Positions 1 to 7,148 of a stretch of 33,108 nucleotides of DNA are shown in pieces. Location of the stretch: contig JAEWRW010000007.1 of NCBI GenBank assembly GCA_023398815.1, forward strand, positions 1 through 33,108, in the 5' to 3' direction. The stretch's first letter is position 1. The number at the start of each line of letters is the position of its first letter. The position numbers and the translations under genes are program-made. The DNA is from Bacillota bacterium. Lineage in GTDB: Bacteria; Bacillota; Clostridia; Christensenellales; UMGS416. The notes beneath the pieces were generated by a model that did not search any database, was not told the DNA's origin, and saw nothing but the letters and a program-made list of their open reading frames with translations.

Positions 1-63
1 CCAAAAAAAACCCCAAACCCCCCCCCCCCCCCGGGGGGGGGTGCCCCCCCGCGCCCCCCCCCG
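1..63. other. Low-complexity homopolymer runs at window edge
   Basis: Runs of A, C and G (13 C in a row, then 9 G, then further C runs) with almost no other bases. They stop abruptly a few bases before a normal hairpin and the capsid stop codon. This does not look like biological sequence and is most likely a contig-end assembly or sequencing artefact. Confidence 0.7.
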
Positions 64-65
64 AC

Positions 66-87
66 GCGCGTAGCGCCAGCTACGCGC
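66..87 (-). terminator. Hairpin overlapping the capsid stop codon
   Basis: Perfect 9-bp stem GCGCGTAGC/GCTACGCGC with the 4-nt loop GCCA. The capsid stop codon (80-82) lies in one arm. No T-tract follows on the minus strand, where the sequence runs into the homopolymer artefact, so terminator function is only a guess from position. Confidence 0.35.
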
Positions 88-1030
88 TAATTCCATGCTC
101 AATGCGCACCAGGAAGCCCTGCTGCAGGAATTCCACCGTGAAGGCATCCACCTTCCAGCCCACCGTGGAAATCTGCTCCAGCGGGTCGTTGGTGCCGCTG
201 TCGCGAGGGGTCTTCACGATGGCACGCGGGCGGCTGGAGCCTTCGATGTCGATGACGCCATAGGCGTTCTGCCCCAGCACCAGGGTGGAGCCCACGTCGG
301 CGTCGTCGGCCCCGGCGGCGGTGAAGATGCGGGCCTCGGTCGTCTCCACAAAGATTACGCCAAAGAGCCGGCCGATCTCGCCGCTGAAGATGCCCTCGGC
401 ATCCTGGTACTTGCTCACGTCCTGCCACAGGGGGTCGCCCTGCAGGTCGTAGGTCGTGTCGGGCCCCACGATGGCCACGTAGTAGCTCTTGCCGCCGCGT
501 GTGAAGGGCAACGCCCTGTTCTTCTTTAATAGCCGCGCGGCCTTGCGGATCTCGGTGGTCGTGAGCTTCATCTCCTGGGTCACGGTGGCGCGGCTGGTGG
601 CCGAGCCGGCATAGAGCACATTGGTGCCGGTGTGCAGCTTGTCGCGGATCAGGCTGTCGATCGTCAGCGCCCCCTGGTCGGCCATGAGGTCGACGCTGTC
701 GCTGAGCACCGGGTCGAGGGCCGTCAGATCCAGCATGTCGCTCACGGCCACATAGCCGCCGTAGCCCGCCACCGTGGCAGTGATGGACGTGCCGGAGAGT
801 GCTTGACCGTCGGGGATGACGCCCTCGGTCAGCGGGGTCGCCGCCACGCCAAAGGGCGTCCACTTGCGAAACTGTATGGTCTTGCCGTTCTGGCGGCGGT
901 AGGGGCGCTTCTGCCCGTACTCGTAGTGCACCAGCTTGGGCTTCATGTTCTCCAGCATCTGGCGGTCGTAGTAGGTCTGCATCTCGGCGGAAAGCCCGCC
1001 GGTGGCGGTGGTGTTGGTGTTCATTGCCAT
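80..1030 (-). CDS. Phage major capsid protein (N4-gp56-like family)
   Basis: Forms the shell of a tailed-phage head. About 316 residues, in the size range of N4-gp56-type capsid proteins. Family-like features are the N-terminal stretch with YYDRQMLENMKPKLVHYEYG, the KTIQFRKWTPFG segment followed by LTEGVIPDG, and the internal VGPDTTYDL block, followed by a C-terminal part ending in a GWK..AF..EFLQQGFLVRIEHG-like region. Three in-frame ATGs lie at 1036, 1030 and 1024; the ribosome site GAAGGAG is 7 nt from 1030, so that start is preferred. It is the last gene of a scaffold-capsid pair on the minus strand, but a 370-bp gap with repeat modules separates it from scaffold, which is unusual for a phage head operon. 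It appears complete. Family call from recall of motifs only. Confidence 0.8.
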   Translation of the reverse strand: MAMNTNTTATGGLSAEMQTYYDRQMLENMKPKLVHYEYGQKRPYRRQNGKTIQFRKWTPFGVAATPLTEGVIPDGQALSGTSITATVAGYGGYVAVSDMLDLTALDPVLSDSVDLMADQGALTIDSLIRDKLHTGTNVLYAGSATSRATVTQEMKLTTTEIRKAARLLKKNRALPFTRGGKSYYVAIVGPDTTYDLQGDPLWQDVSKYQDAEGIFSGEIGRLFGVIFVETTEARIFTAAGADDADVGSTLVLGQNAYGVIDIEGSSRPRAIVKTPRDSGTNDPLEQISTVGWKVDAFTVEFLQQGFLVRIEHGISA

Positions 1031-1124
1031 TTGCATTCTCCTTCTGTTCTGTTCTGTGGGCGGATGCGCCGCTCCCGGCGCTTTCCGCCCATCCTCCGTG
1101 CCAACGCGGGGCGTGTTCCTGCTT

Positions 1125-1336
1125 CCCCTCCCCCAGACCTGGGGGCGGGGCTGGGGAGAGGGTCTCCCCGTCGCGCGCCCCCCGGCCCGCAGCCGCGAGG
1201 CGGTTCATCCGCCCGCGGCACGCCTCCCACCAGTCCGTGGCACCCAACCCTCCCGCCGAGGCGGCGTCTCCCCGTAAAAACCCGGCATGAGCGGATGAGC
1301 CGGTCACCCGCCGGCGACATGCGCGGCGGCGGGTAG
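1125..1336. repeat. Composite hairpin repeat (modules P, F, G) inside the phage head operon
   Basis: Fills most of the gene-free gap between capsid and scaffold. Module P is a hairpin CCCCTCCCCCAG/CTGGGGGCGGGG (1125-1150) followed by CTGGGGAGAGGGTCTC. Module F is the hairpin GGCGG-TTCAT-CCGCC (1199-1213). Next comes GTCTCCCCGTAAAA (from about 1266), and module G is the hairpin at 1307-1333 with arms CCCGCCG/CGGCGGG. The same modules in the same order recur at 29.48-29.94 kb, and F-G recurs at 14.62-14.78 kb. Confidence 0.8.
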
Positions 1337-1394
1337 CACCTACCCCGAACAAGCTCCCTCCCCCTCGCCATGGGGCGACCGCGCTTTGGCTAAC

Positions 1395-1408
1395 GGCCCT
1401 TTAGGGCC
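1395..1408 (-). terminator. Small hairpin at scaffold stop codon
   Basis: GGCCC/GGGCC stem with a short loop that contains the scaffold stop codon (TAA, 1403-1401). No T-run follows, so intrinsic termination is doubtful. It could limit read-through or protect the mRNA end. Confidence 0.3.
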
Positions 1409-2009
1409 GCACGTGCTGCCCCTCGCGCATGCGGCGCTCGAAGTCGGCGCGGGCGCGGGCGAATGCCTCGCTGGACATGGCGGTGTAGTCGGCGGGTGCG
1501 GCGTCGGGGCTAGCGGCCAGGGGTCGGGGCAGCCCCGCGTTGCGGCGGCGGATGCGCTCCACGACGGCCCGCTCGGCCCCCTCCCGCGCGGTAGCCAACA
1601 GGGCGGGCACGGCGGTGGGCCACAGCCCGGCCCCGGCGTCCAGCGCGGCGGCCTCCTCCGGGTGGGCGGCGCGGAAGTCCTCCAGCCCAAAGCCCGGCCA
1701 CAGCGCGGCAATCTCGCTCTCCTCCCGGGCAAGGCTGGCCTGCCGGGCCTCGGCGGCCTGCCGAGCCGTGACGGCTTCCCTGGCCTCAGCGGCCTGCCGG
1801 GCCAATGCTTCAGCGGCCTGCGAGTCCTCGGCCTCCATCGGGACTGCCGGTTCGTCCGGCAGGGCATCACCACATTGGGCGGGCGGGGTGTCCTCCCCCA
1901 GCAGTGCCGGGGTTGCCAGCGTCCGCCGCAGGAAGGCCAGCACCTCAGGTGTCAGGCCCAGCGCCTGCGCTTCCTCCTCCTCGGTTGGGGTGGTGCGTTC
2001 CTCTTCCAT
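1401..2009 (-). CDS. Putative phage scaffold protein
   Basis: About 202 residues, very rich in Ala, Glu and Arg and mostly predicted helical. An acidic start (EEERTTPTEEEEAQALGLTP) is followed by a long Ala/Glu/Arg stretch (about residues 60-105, AEALARQAAEAREAVTARQA) that looks like a coiled coil, then GFGLEDFRAAHPEE and a basic C-terminal tail. This composition and the position between portal and major capsid are typical of capsid scaffolding proteins, which guide procapsid assembly and are then lost. Start ATG at 2009 has AAAGGAGG 5 nt upstream. It starts 14 nt after the portal stop, so the two are co-transcribed. Function rests on position and composition; no catalytic motif is visible. 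Confidence 0.65.
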   Translation of the reverse strand: MEEERTTPTEEEEAQALGLTPEVLAFLRRTLATPALLGEDTPPAQCGDALPDEPAVPMEAEDSQAAEALARQAAEAREAVTARQAAEARQASLAREESEIAALWPGFGLEDFRAAHPEEAAALDAGAGLWPTAVPALLATAREGAERAVVERIRRRNAGLPRPLAASPDAAPADYTAMSSEAFARARADFERRMREGQHVRP

Positions 2010-2022
2010 GGGTTCCTCCTTT

Positions 2023-3609
2023 CTATTGGGCCGCGGGGTCGAGGGCCTTGAGCAGTGCCAGCGCCTCGTCCCGGCGGTCAAAGTCCATGAGTTTGAGCCC
2101 CACCGACGGCGGCAGCAGCCCAGCCTTCACCATGGCGAGCACCTGCTCGTTGTGGGCGGCGCTGCGGTAGGCCGGGGCCCGCTCGGCGGTCAGGTTCAGG
2201 TCGTAGTCGATCTGCGTGCCGTCGGCGGTCAAAAAGTGCTCCGGCCCCACCTCGCCAGCCTCCACCGTGCCATCGAGCGCCAGGGTGAACTGCCGCCGCT
2301 CGGTGTAGAACTGGCTCATCACCCGCAGCGCCAGGCGGAAGGCCTGCTCGCAGTCGGCATAGAGGCACTCGATGCGCTTGCGGCTGCGTTTGCCGGCTGC
2401 CTCCTGCAGGGCCTCGATGGCCGCGGCGGCGGTCACCCCGCTGTTGGCCTCGCCACGGGCAAACTCGTTCTGCCCGCTCTCGCGCTTCATCTGCTCCATC
2501 TTCTGGCTGGCGTACTCCATCTGGCCGCTGGCGAAGGGCTGCTTGTCAAACCACCGCACCGCGTCGTCGCTGATGTCCCTCGCGCGGATGACGTCGGCGC
2601 GCCAGTCGGTCAGGGCGTCCATGTCGACCCCCGCCCCGTCGGCCACCAGCAGTTTGTTGCGGGCCGATACCATCATGTTCTTCAATACCATCTGGTCGGT
2701 CAGGTCCACCATCCACTGGGCCTGCTTGAAGCGGTCGATGATGCCCAGACCGTAGAGCGAACCCTCCAGCCGGTCGTAGGGCAGCACCACGAACGGATAT
2801 TGCCCGTGGTCGTAGACGCCCACCCGCCGCCCGTCCGGGCCGAAGGGCGACGCCCCCACCACCGCGCCCGCCGCCACCCGGCACCACAGCACCCGCCAGC
2901 GTTGGCCGCCCAAGGCGTCCTCCGGCTCGGGTTCGCGCCACCACAGGTCAAAGACCAGCGCCCGCTCGCCGTCGGGGCTGCCGGCATCCCGCACCATGCG
3001 GGCGGCGGCGTGGGGGTAGCGGGCCAGCAGGCTGTCGAAACTCTCCCACCGGTGGTGGATGACGGCCTCGCAGTCATCGAGCGTCGCGGCCCCGGGGTCA
3101 AAGAGAAACTCCCCGATGGCGTGGCGGCGCAGGGCGATGTCCCCCAAGCCCCCAGCGAGCGTCGGGTCCCAAGCCACCTCCAGCACGTCGGCGCCCTGGC
3201 GCAGCATCCCGCCGGTCAGGTCGTGCCACACCCGTGGGAAGCCGTTGCGCTTGAGGAGCGACCGCAGCAGGGCGTTCACCGTGGCGGCCCGGTCACGGTC
3301 GGCGGCGGTCTGGGCCTGCACCACCGCCCGGGGGCAGGCCTCGGTGAGGTCGGCGTGCAGGTTGTCGAGCGTGCTCCACAGCACCGGCGTGTGGGGACGC
3401 GGCTCGCCGTCCTCGCCGTCACCCACCAGCGACCAATGCTCCCCGCGGTAGTAGAGTTCGTTGCGGCGCAGCCGTTCCAGCTGGGGCCGTGCGGCGGCGT
3501 GGTACCGCTCATAGAGCCGCAGCGCCTGCCGCCCCAGCGCCCCGTCCTCGCACTGGGAGAGCCGCTTCCACCCCTCCGGCCCCGCGCCTTCGGGTTTCAC
3601 AAACACCAT
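2023..3609 (-). CDS. Phage portal protein
   Basis: About 528 residues, a usual length for the dodecameric portal that forms the DNA entry vertex. Features seen are a helical N-terminus with RRNELYYRGEHW (typical of portals, where the first helices precede a Tyr/Trp-rich turn), a WDPTLAGGLGDIALRRHAIGEFLFDPGA region in the wing, a long amphipathic helix with DQMVLKNMM, and a C-terminal helical part with an Ala-rich stretch (NSGVTAAAAIEALQEAAGKR). The start has CGAGGAG 8 nt upstream. Transcription from an upstream promoter would cross a Gram-positive SOS box. In most phages large terminase comes directly before portal; here its likely partner lies 23.5 kb away on the same strand. It looks complete. 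Confidence 0.75.
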   Translation of the reverse strand: MVFVKPEGAGPEGWKRLSQCEDGALGRQALRLYERYHAAARPQLERLRRNELYYRGEHWSLVGDGEDGEPRPHTPVLWSTLDNLHADLTEACPRAVVQAQTAADRDRAATVNALLRSLLKRNGFPRVWHDLTGGMLRQGADVLEVAWDPTLAGGLGDIALRRHAIGEFLFDPGAATLDDCEAVIHHRWESFDSLLARYPHAAARMVRDAGSPDGERALVFDLWWREPEPEDALGGQRWRVLWCRVAAGAVVGASPFGPDGRRVGVYDHGQYPFVVLPYDRLEGSLYGLGIIDRFKQAQWMVDLTDQMVLKNMMVSARNKLLVADGAGVDMDALTDWRADVIRARDISDDAVRWFDKQPFASGQMEYASQKMEQMKRESGQNEFARGEANSGVTAAAAIEALQEAAGKRSRKRIECLYADCEQAFRLALRVMSQFYTERRQFTLALDGTVEAGEVGPEHFLTADGTQIDYDLNLTAERAPAYRSAAHNEQVLAMVKAGLLPPSVGLKLMDFDRRDEALALLKALDPAAQ

Positions 3610-3934
3610 GGCACATCTCCTCGCATCTCAAATTGCCCTGGGGAATACGAACATTTGTTCCCCTGCTTGCGAGGTTTATTGTACAGAGGTGAGAGGCGAT
3701 TTGTATAGGGGTTTACGGATGGATAGGAAGTTACTTATTGCTCTTGGCAAAGACGCAAAAATGTTATATTATGTCTATAATGCGAAGTGCAAACATGGAA
3801 ATTGTAGCAAATAAGGTGGAGTGGTAACAAAAACGAGGAAATTAGGCATCAAGTATGTTCCGGTAGTCGACGTGGACAAGCCCTCGTTATAGTCTCATTG
3901 ATGTAATAAACAGAGTAGAAAGGAGCTCCTTCAG
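3610..3934. other. AT-rich intergenic region between portal and the two-gene cassette
   Basis: Divergent spacer of about 325 bp, far richer in A and T than the portal gene. It holds the SOS box (3648-3661), a possible minus-strand promoter for portal, and plus-strand promoter-like elements (TTGGCA 3744-3749 with TATATT 3765-3770; TATAAT 3776-3781). A short open frame near 3608-3814 has no ribosome site or recognisable sequence and is not called. Confidence 0.6.
3648..3661. promoter_or_regulatory. Gram-positive LexA (DinR) SOS box
   Basis: CGAACATTTGTTCC contains the exact GAAC-N4-GTTC core of the Bacillota LexA/DinR operator. It lies 38 bp upstream of the portal start and downstream of a possible minus-strand promoter (TATACA, 18-nt spacer, TACAAT), where bound LexA would block transcription. 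It is also flanked by GGGGAA/TTCCCC in dyad. It could instead control the plus-strand cassette 270 bp away. Confidence 0.6.
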
Positions 3935-4846
3935 ATGAGCAATACTATAAAGCTTAAGGTTTGTGTTGGCGATACTAATATAGAGCTAGAAGGAGATGGA
4001 GACCTTGTACACACCATCTTTTCGGAATTGCGTGAAAGCGGATTAGGACAATTGTCGTCTTCTATTTTAGTAAGGCGAAAAACTGAACCAAAAGAAGCGG
4101 ATAGTGTAGGTGTTCCAGTTTCAGAGGAAACCAATGAGAAACCGACTGATCGACAAGGGCAGTTGAAGGCTTCTGCCTTACCCAATATCGAAACAATTGT
4201 AATTAAGGATTTGCCAAAAACAGAAGCAGAATGGATATTGGTATATGCACTATACGCATCTGCGCAAGGAATAAAAGGCTTTACAGAAAGCGACTTGCGG
4301 CAAGTATATCAGGATAGCAATCGATGGAATGAGAGCCGTCGTAAGAATTTTGCTGCCAACATAAAAAAAGCAGTTACATCAGACTGGTTTGAAATAGTAG
4401 ATGATTCAAATTATTCTTTGCTTAATGCAGGAAAAGACAAGGCCTATGAAATCATTCAGAGGGCTACCAACAGTAACAGTTCAAAGAAAAAAGCAACAAA
4501 TTCGGCAAAGGCAACACTTAATGTACTTGATCTAGGCTTGGACGAAGGGAAACGCCAAGAAATAAAACAACACTTATTGTCATTTAAAGCCTTGAACAAT
4601 ATTGACAAAGCGGTTGTTATTGCATATAAACTTGCGCAGTATGGTGTTGCCGAACTTGATGAGAATACTATTTTTACGGCCCTTAGGATCGCTGAATTAC
4701 CGGCATCCTATGATTTGAGGTCTTCACTTACCAATGGAAAGAAAAAAAGTTACTTTATTTCGAGCGATACAGCCGGGATGTATAAATTACATCACCTGGG
4801 AGAAGACCGGGCAAAAGAACTTGAGAAAGCTCGTGATACTGAATAA
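3935..4846 (+). CDS. Unknown tandem winged-helix protein, first gene of AT-rich cassette
   Basis: 303 residues, not recognised as a named family. Visible layout: a beta-hairpin then helix at residues 4-37 (KLKVCVGDTNIELEGD, then an amphipathic helix), a charged linker 45-92, a winged-helix-like unit 95-176 (FTESDLRQVYQDS as recognition-helix region, then a wing ending SDWFEIVDDSNYSL), an S/K/N-rich linker 177-196, and a second winged-helix-like unit 205-302 (with YFISSDTAGMYKLHHLG as wing). No membrane segment, nuclease or ATPase motif is seen. AAAGGAG precedes the ATG by about 9 nt, inside the 12-bp palindrome AAGGAGCTCCTT. The stop TAA overlaps the next ATG (TAATG), so the two are translationally coupled. 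Much lower GC than the neighbours points to horizontal acquisition. It may be the DNA- or partner-binding part of a two-gene defence or regulatory unit. Confidence 0.75.
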   Translation: MSNTIKLKVCVGDTNIELEGDGDLVHTIFSELRESGLGQLSSSILVRRKTEPKEADSVGVPVSEETNEKPTDRQGQLKASALPNIETIVIKDLPKTEAEWILVYALYASAQGIKGFTESDLRQVYQDSNRWNESRRKNFAANIKKAVTSDWFEIVDDSNYSLLNAGKDKAYEIIQRATNSNSSKKKATNSAKATLNVLDLGLDEGKRQEIKQHLLSFKALNNIDKAVVIAYKLAQYGVAELDENTIFTALRIAELPASYDLRSSLTNGKKKSYFISSDTAGMYKLHHLGEDRAKELEKARDTE

Positions 4847-5583
4847 TGGAAGAACTAGAATTATTTATTTTACGTATTCCATCTTTCAAAGACAAAGCAG
4901 CGTCACAACTAATTGATTTTTTTGCTTTTTATCTACAGCGAGTACGAGCGCAGAGTTCATTCTCTGCCGCTCAAATCAAACAATGCTTTGACAGTTTGTC
5001 CCTACATCCATATTCAAATATACCTTACTACTTGAGCCGAAATTCCGAAAGGAACGGTAAGTACATCAAACAAAAAGATGGTTATGTTTTGGACCGATTT
5101 ACCCAAGAACAAATTGCAACCGATATTGAAGAGATTATCTCTCCACCTATTTCGCTTAACCTGATTGATTTGTCAATTTTTGATAGCGCACCTTATTATG
5201 TTATATCTACAGCCAAAGAGATGATTCGCTGCTATGATAGTGGCTTATATAGCGCAACCTTAGTTCTAATGAGAAAGCTTACAGAAACTTTAATAATCGA
5301 GTGTTTTGAGCGACACGGGATTGATCGTGAGATAAAGGACCAAAACGATGTGTTCTTCTTTTTAAGTGAGTTGGTACCTCGCTATATAAATTCCTCTAAA
5401 TGGAATGCAAGTCGCAACATAAGCAAAAGTCTGACATCAGTAAAACAGTACGGTGATTTAAGCGCTCACAACAGACGTTACTTAGCTAAGAAGAGTGATA
5501 TTGATAGCTTTAAGGCGGATTTGAGGCAAGCTCTACAAGAAATAATACTCACGATTGATTACCCTAGTTGGAAAAGAAGTTGA
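4846..5583 (+). CDS. Unknown winged-helix plus HEPN/DUF4145-like protein, second gene of cassette
   Basis: 245 residues. Residues 1-95 resemble the winged-helix units of the preceding gene (FSAAQIKQCFDSL, then NIPYYLSRNS, then a wing with KYIKQKDGYVL). Residues 115-235 are all-helical: AKEMIRCYDSGLYSATLVLMRK (two helices), then a final segment GDLSAHNRRY with His208, and a last helix with KADLRQALQEII. That pattern (helix-rich, a G-D/N-x-x-A-H motif near the end) is typical of DUF4145-like and other HEPN-superfamily proteins, several of which are RNases or sit in toxin and antiphage systems. The canonical HEPN R-x4-6-H is not clearly present, so catalysis is uncertain. It begins with an ATG overlapping the stop of the upstream gene. 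No function is assigned. Confidence 0.7.
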   Translation: MEELELFILRIPSFKDKAASQLIDFFAFYLQRVRAQSSFSAAQIKQCFDSLSLHPYSNIPYYLSRNSERNGKYIKQKDGYVLDRFTQEQIATDIEEIISPPISLNLIDLSIFDSAPYYVISTAKEMIRCYDSGLYSATLVLMRKLTETLIIECFERHGIDREIKDQNDVFFFLSELVPRYINSSKWNASRNISKSLTSVKQYGDLSAHNRRYLAKKSDIDSFKADLRQALQEIILTIDYPSWKRS

Positions 5584-5607
5584 AACATAGGTGACTTCGA
5601 AATATGT

Positions 5608-5646
5608 AGGGCAAGGAACTAATAAGCGGAATAGTTCTATTGCCCT
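5608..5646 (+). terminator. Inverted repeat downstream of the two-gene cassette
   Basis: Arms AGGGCAAGGAACTA (5608-5621) and TAGTTCTATTGCCCT (5632-5646) pair over about 14 bp with one bulge and a 10-nt loop. A mildly T-rich stretch (CATTCATTTCATTCC) follows. It lies 25 bp after the cassette stop codon, fitting a terminator and marking the cassette's end. Confidence 0.5.
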
Positions 5647-5678
5647 CATTCATTTCATTCCAATTGCCCCTACCCAAC

Positions 5679-5875
5679 CATCCTCCCCACCGCCGCCACG
5701 ACCCCGCACAGCCCCACCCCCACCGCCGTGGGCAGGGCCGCCGCCAGCAGCGCCCAGCGGAGGCCCCCGGCCTCCTTCGCCATCGTCCACAGCGTGGTGG
5801 CACAGCGAGAAGAGCAGGTAGCACAGAGCGGTGAGGCCCGTCCACCCGTGGGCCGCCAGCGTGCCGCCCAGGGTG
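5679..5875 (-). pseudogene. Decayed duplicate of the feoB 3' end
   Basis: These 197 bp match the 3' part of the intact feoB gene (7158-7368) almost base for base. A 14-bp deletion relative to feoB, between two copies of GTGGCACAG, breaks the reading frame and removes the FPCATT segment. Scattered substitutions are also present. The similarity ends abruptly at 5875, where unrelated sequence follows. The fragment encodes part of the last membrane helices only and cannot be functional. It lies about 1.3 kb from the real feoB in the same orientation, so it is a relic of a tandem duplication or of recombination. The rest of 5584-6115 holds no gene I can support. Confidence 0.85.
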
Positions 5876-6115
5876 TATTTCAGAGGGTACTGCTGGTATC
5901 TCTCGTACTCCTGCCGGTATTCCTCCCGTCCCTCCTCGCTTGCCATGCTGTACGGTTCGCCGAAGGTGCCCTTCGCCACCACAGGCAGGGAAAAGCGGGC
6001 GGATGAAGAATTACCCCTTATCCCAACCATACACAGAAGTACCAACAAGAACTGGCTAAAGCACCAGATGGTCAGGGTAACAACCGCTGACCCGGCACGC
6101 GCAGAGGGAGATGGA

Positions 6116-6595
6116 ATGTCCATGCATGTGAAAAACAGACCGGGGAAAAAGAGTGCGATTTTCGCAGGCATAGCCGCATTCGCAATCCTTGTCGTTGTCC
6201 TTCTTGTGGTGATGGTCACCAGCACATCGTTGAACTTCATACCAAAAAAGATTCAGAACGAGTTCCCTGTTGTAAAGCAGATGGACGTTTCGTTGTCCAT
6301 CCCTGTCTCTGTGAATTTTGATTTATACTGCACAAGCGGTCTGCAAGGAACTGACCTTGGCAGCATGTTCACTTCCCTCATCTCGTACATCAACACCGAA
6401 GAAGTCAAAACAGCAATCCTTGATGCGCATCAGAAGCGCTATCATGATCAGGACATTGATTGGGTCCGCATCAATTTGGATTGCAACGGTGACCGAGTTT
6501 TTGACATTACCTATGAGGCAAAATTTCCGGATATGAGCAACGGAGAGTATTGGGATCATAATGAGTACGACAATTATTCTATAGAAGAAAAGTGA
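6116..6595 (+). CDS. Small membrane-anchored protein of unknown function
   Basis: 159 residues. Short basic N-terminus (KNRPGKKS), one hydrophobic segment at about residues 13-36 (IFAGIAAFAILVVVLLVVMV), then a soluble domain with VSLSIPVSVNFDLYC and a C-terminal beta-strand plus acidic tail (DNYSIEEK). This fits a single-pass inner-membrane protein with the domain outside. ATG at 6116 is 5 nt after GAGGGAG; a second in-frame ATG at 6122 is possible. GC is lower than in neighbours such as feoB. It converges with the minus-strand gene at 6649. No family recognised. Confidence 0.6.
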   Translation: MSMHVKNRPGKKSAIFAGIAAFAILVVVLLVVMVTSTSLNFIPKKIQNEFPVVKQMDVSLSIPVSVNFDLYCTSGLQGTDLGSMFTSLISYINTEEVKTAILDAHQKRYHDQDIDWVRINLDCNGDRVFDITYEAKFPDMSNGEYWDHNEYDNYSIEEK

Positions 6596-6648
6596 TTCGA
6601 CCAGCTCAAGTGATAGCACCCGCTACCCGCCCCACATCAGGCACTGTA

Positions 6649-6969
6649 CTATTTCGCTTGCTGGTTCATCGCGTTCTCCAGCATGGTCTTGACCTTTCTG
6701 GTGGCGATGAGATTAATAATGGCAACCCCGGTGCCAACGTTGATGTAAACTCTTGGCACCGCCAGATATATCGTGGCATTGGCATTGCGAAGTTTGAGCA
6801 TGGTGCCCAAGCCATTCAAACGGAAAAGCTCAACCGCATCCAACTGGGCCAACTCAACCTTCCCATTGGCCGTTTGAATGTATGGACACGCCCCGTCTTC
6901 CACAAGAGTTCCCCGTTGCACCACCGTCTCCGCACCAATCGTTTCCCCCATGTGATAAATGATTTTCAT
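6649..6969 (-). CDS. Small unknown protein, beta-rich with C-terminal helix
   Basis: 106 residues. Alternating beta-type segments (ETVVQRGTLVEDG, GKVELAQLDAVELFRL, ATIYLAVPRVYINV) followed by a C-terminal helix (IATRKVKTMLENAMNQQ). This outline resembles a compact PH-like fold, but that is only an impression from the pattern. No signal peptide or membrane segment. ATG at 6969 has GAGGTGG 6 nt upstream. It lies between the converging small membrane protein and feoB, and is less GC-rich than feoB. Function unknown. Confidence 0.55.
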   Translation of the reverse strand: MKIIYHMGETIGAETVVQRGTLVEDGACPYIQTANGKVELAQLDAVELFRLNGLGTMLKLRNANATIYLAVPRVYINVGTGVAIINLIATRKVKTMLENAMNQQAK

Positions 6970-7148
6970 ACAATTCCACCTCAACGTACTTCTGGCTGGC
7001 GCATCCTTATCGCATTGGAACATGCCAGATAATCGGAATTGTATCAGATTACAGTCACACTTGAAACAGAGGGATTGCCCAGCGATTCAAGATTTGCTCC
7101 CGCACCCCTCTCCCAAGCGCGTCAGTAGGGGAGCCCTCGTCGTTTCTC

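Noticed and set aside
1540..3708. Long plus-strand open frame (722 codons) opposite scaffold and portal
   Set aside because: Antisense shadow of very GC-rich genes; no ribosome site, His/Arg/Gly-rich nonsense composition.
3608..3814. Small plus-strand frame across the SOS box
   Set aside because: No ribosome binding site, no recognisable domain, lies in a regulatory spacer.
5650..6240. Minus-strand frame joining feoB-like sequence to an unknown piece (MASEEGREEYRQEYERYQQY)
   Set aside because: It crosses the 14-bp deletion and has no start context; the feoB part is a remnant. The Tyr/Glu-rich piece may be a scrap of another gene but cannot be supported.
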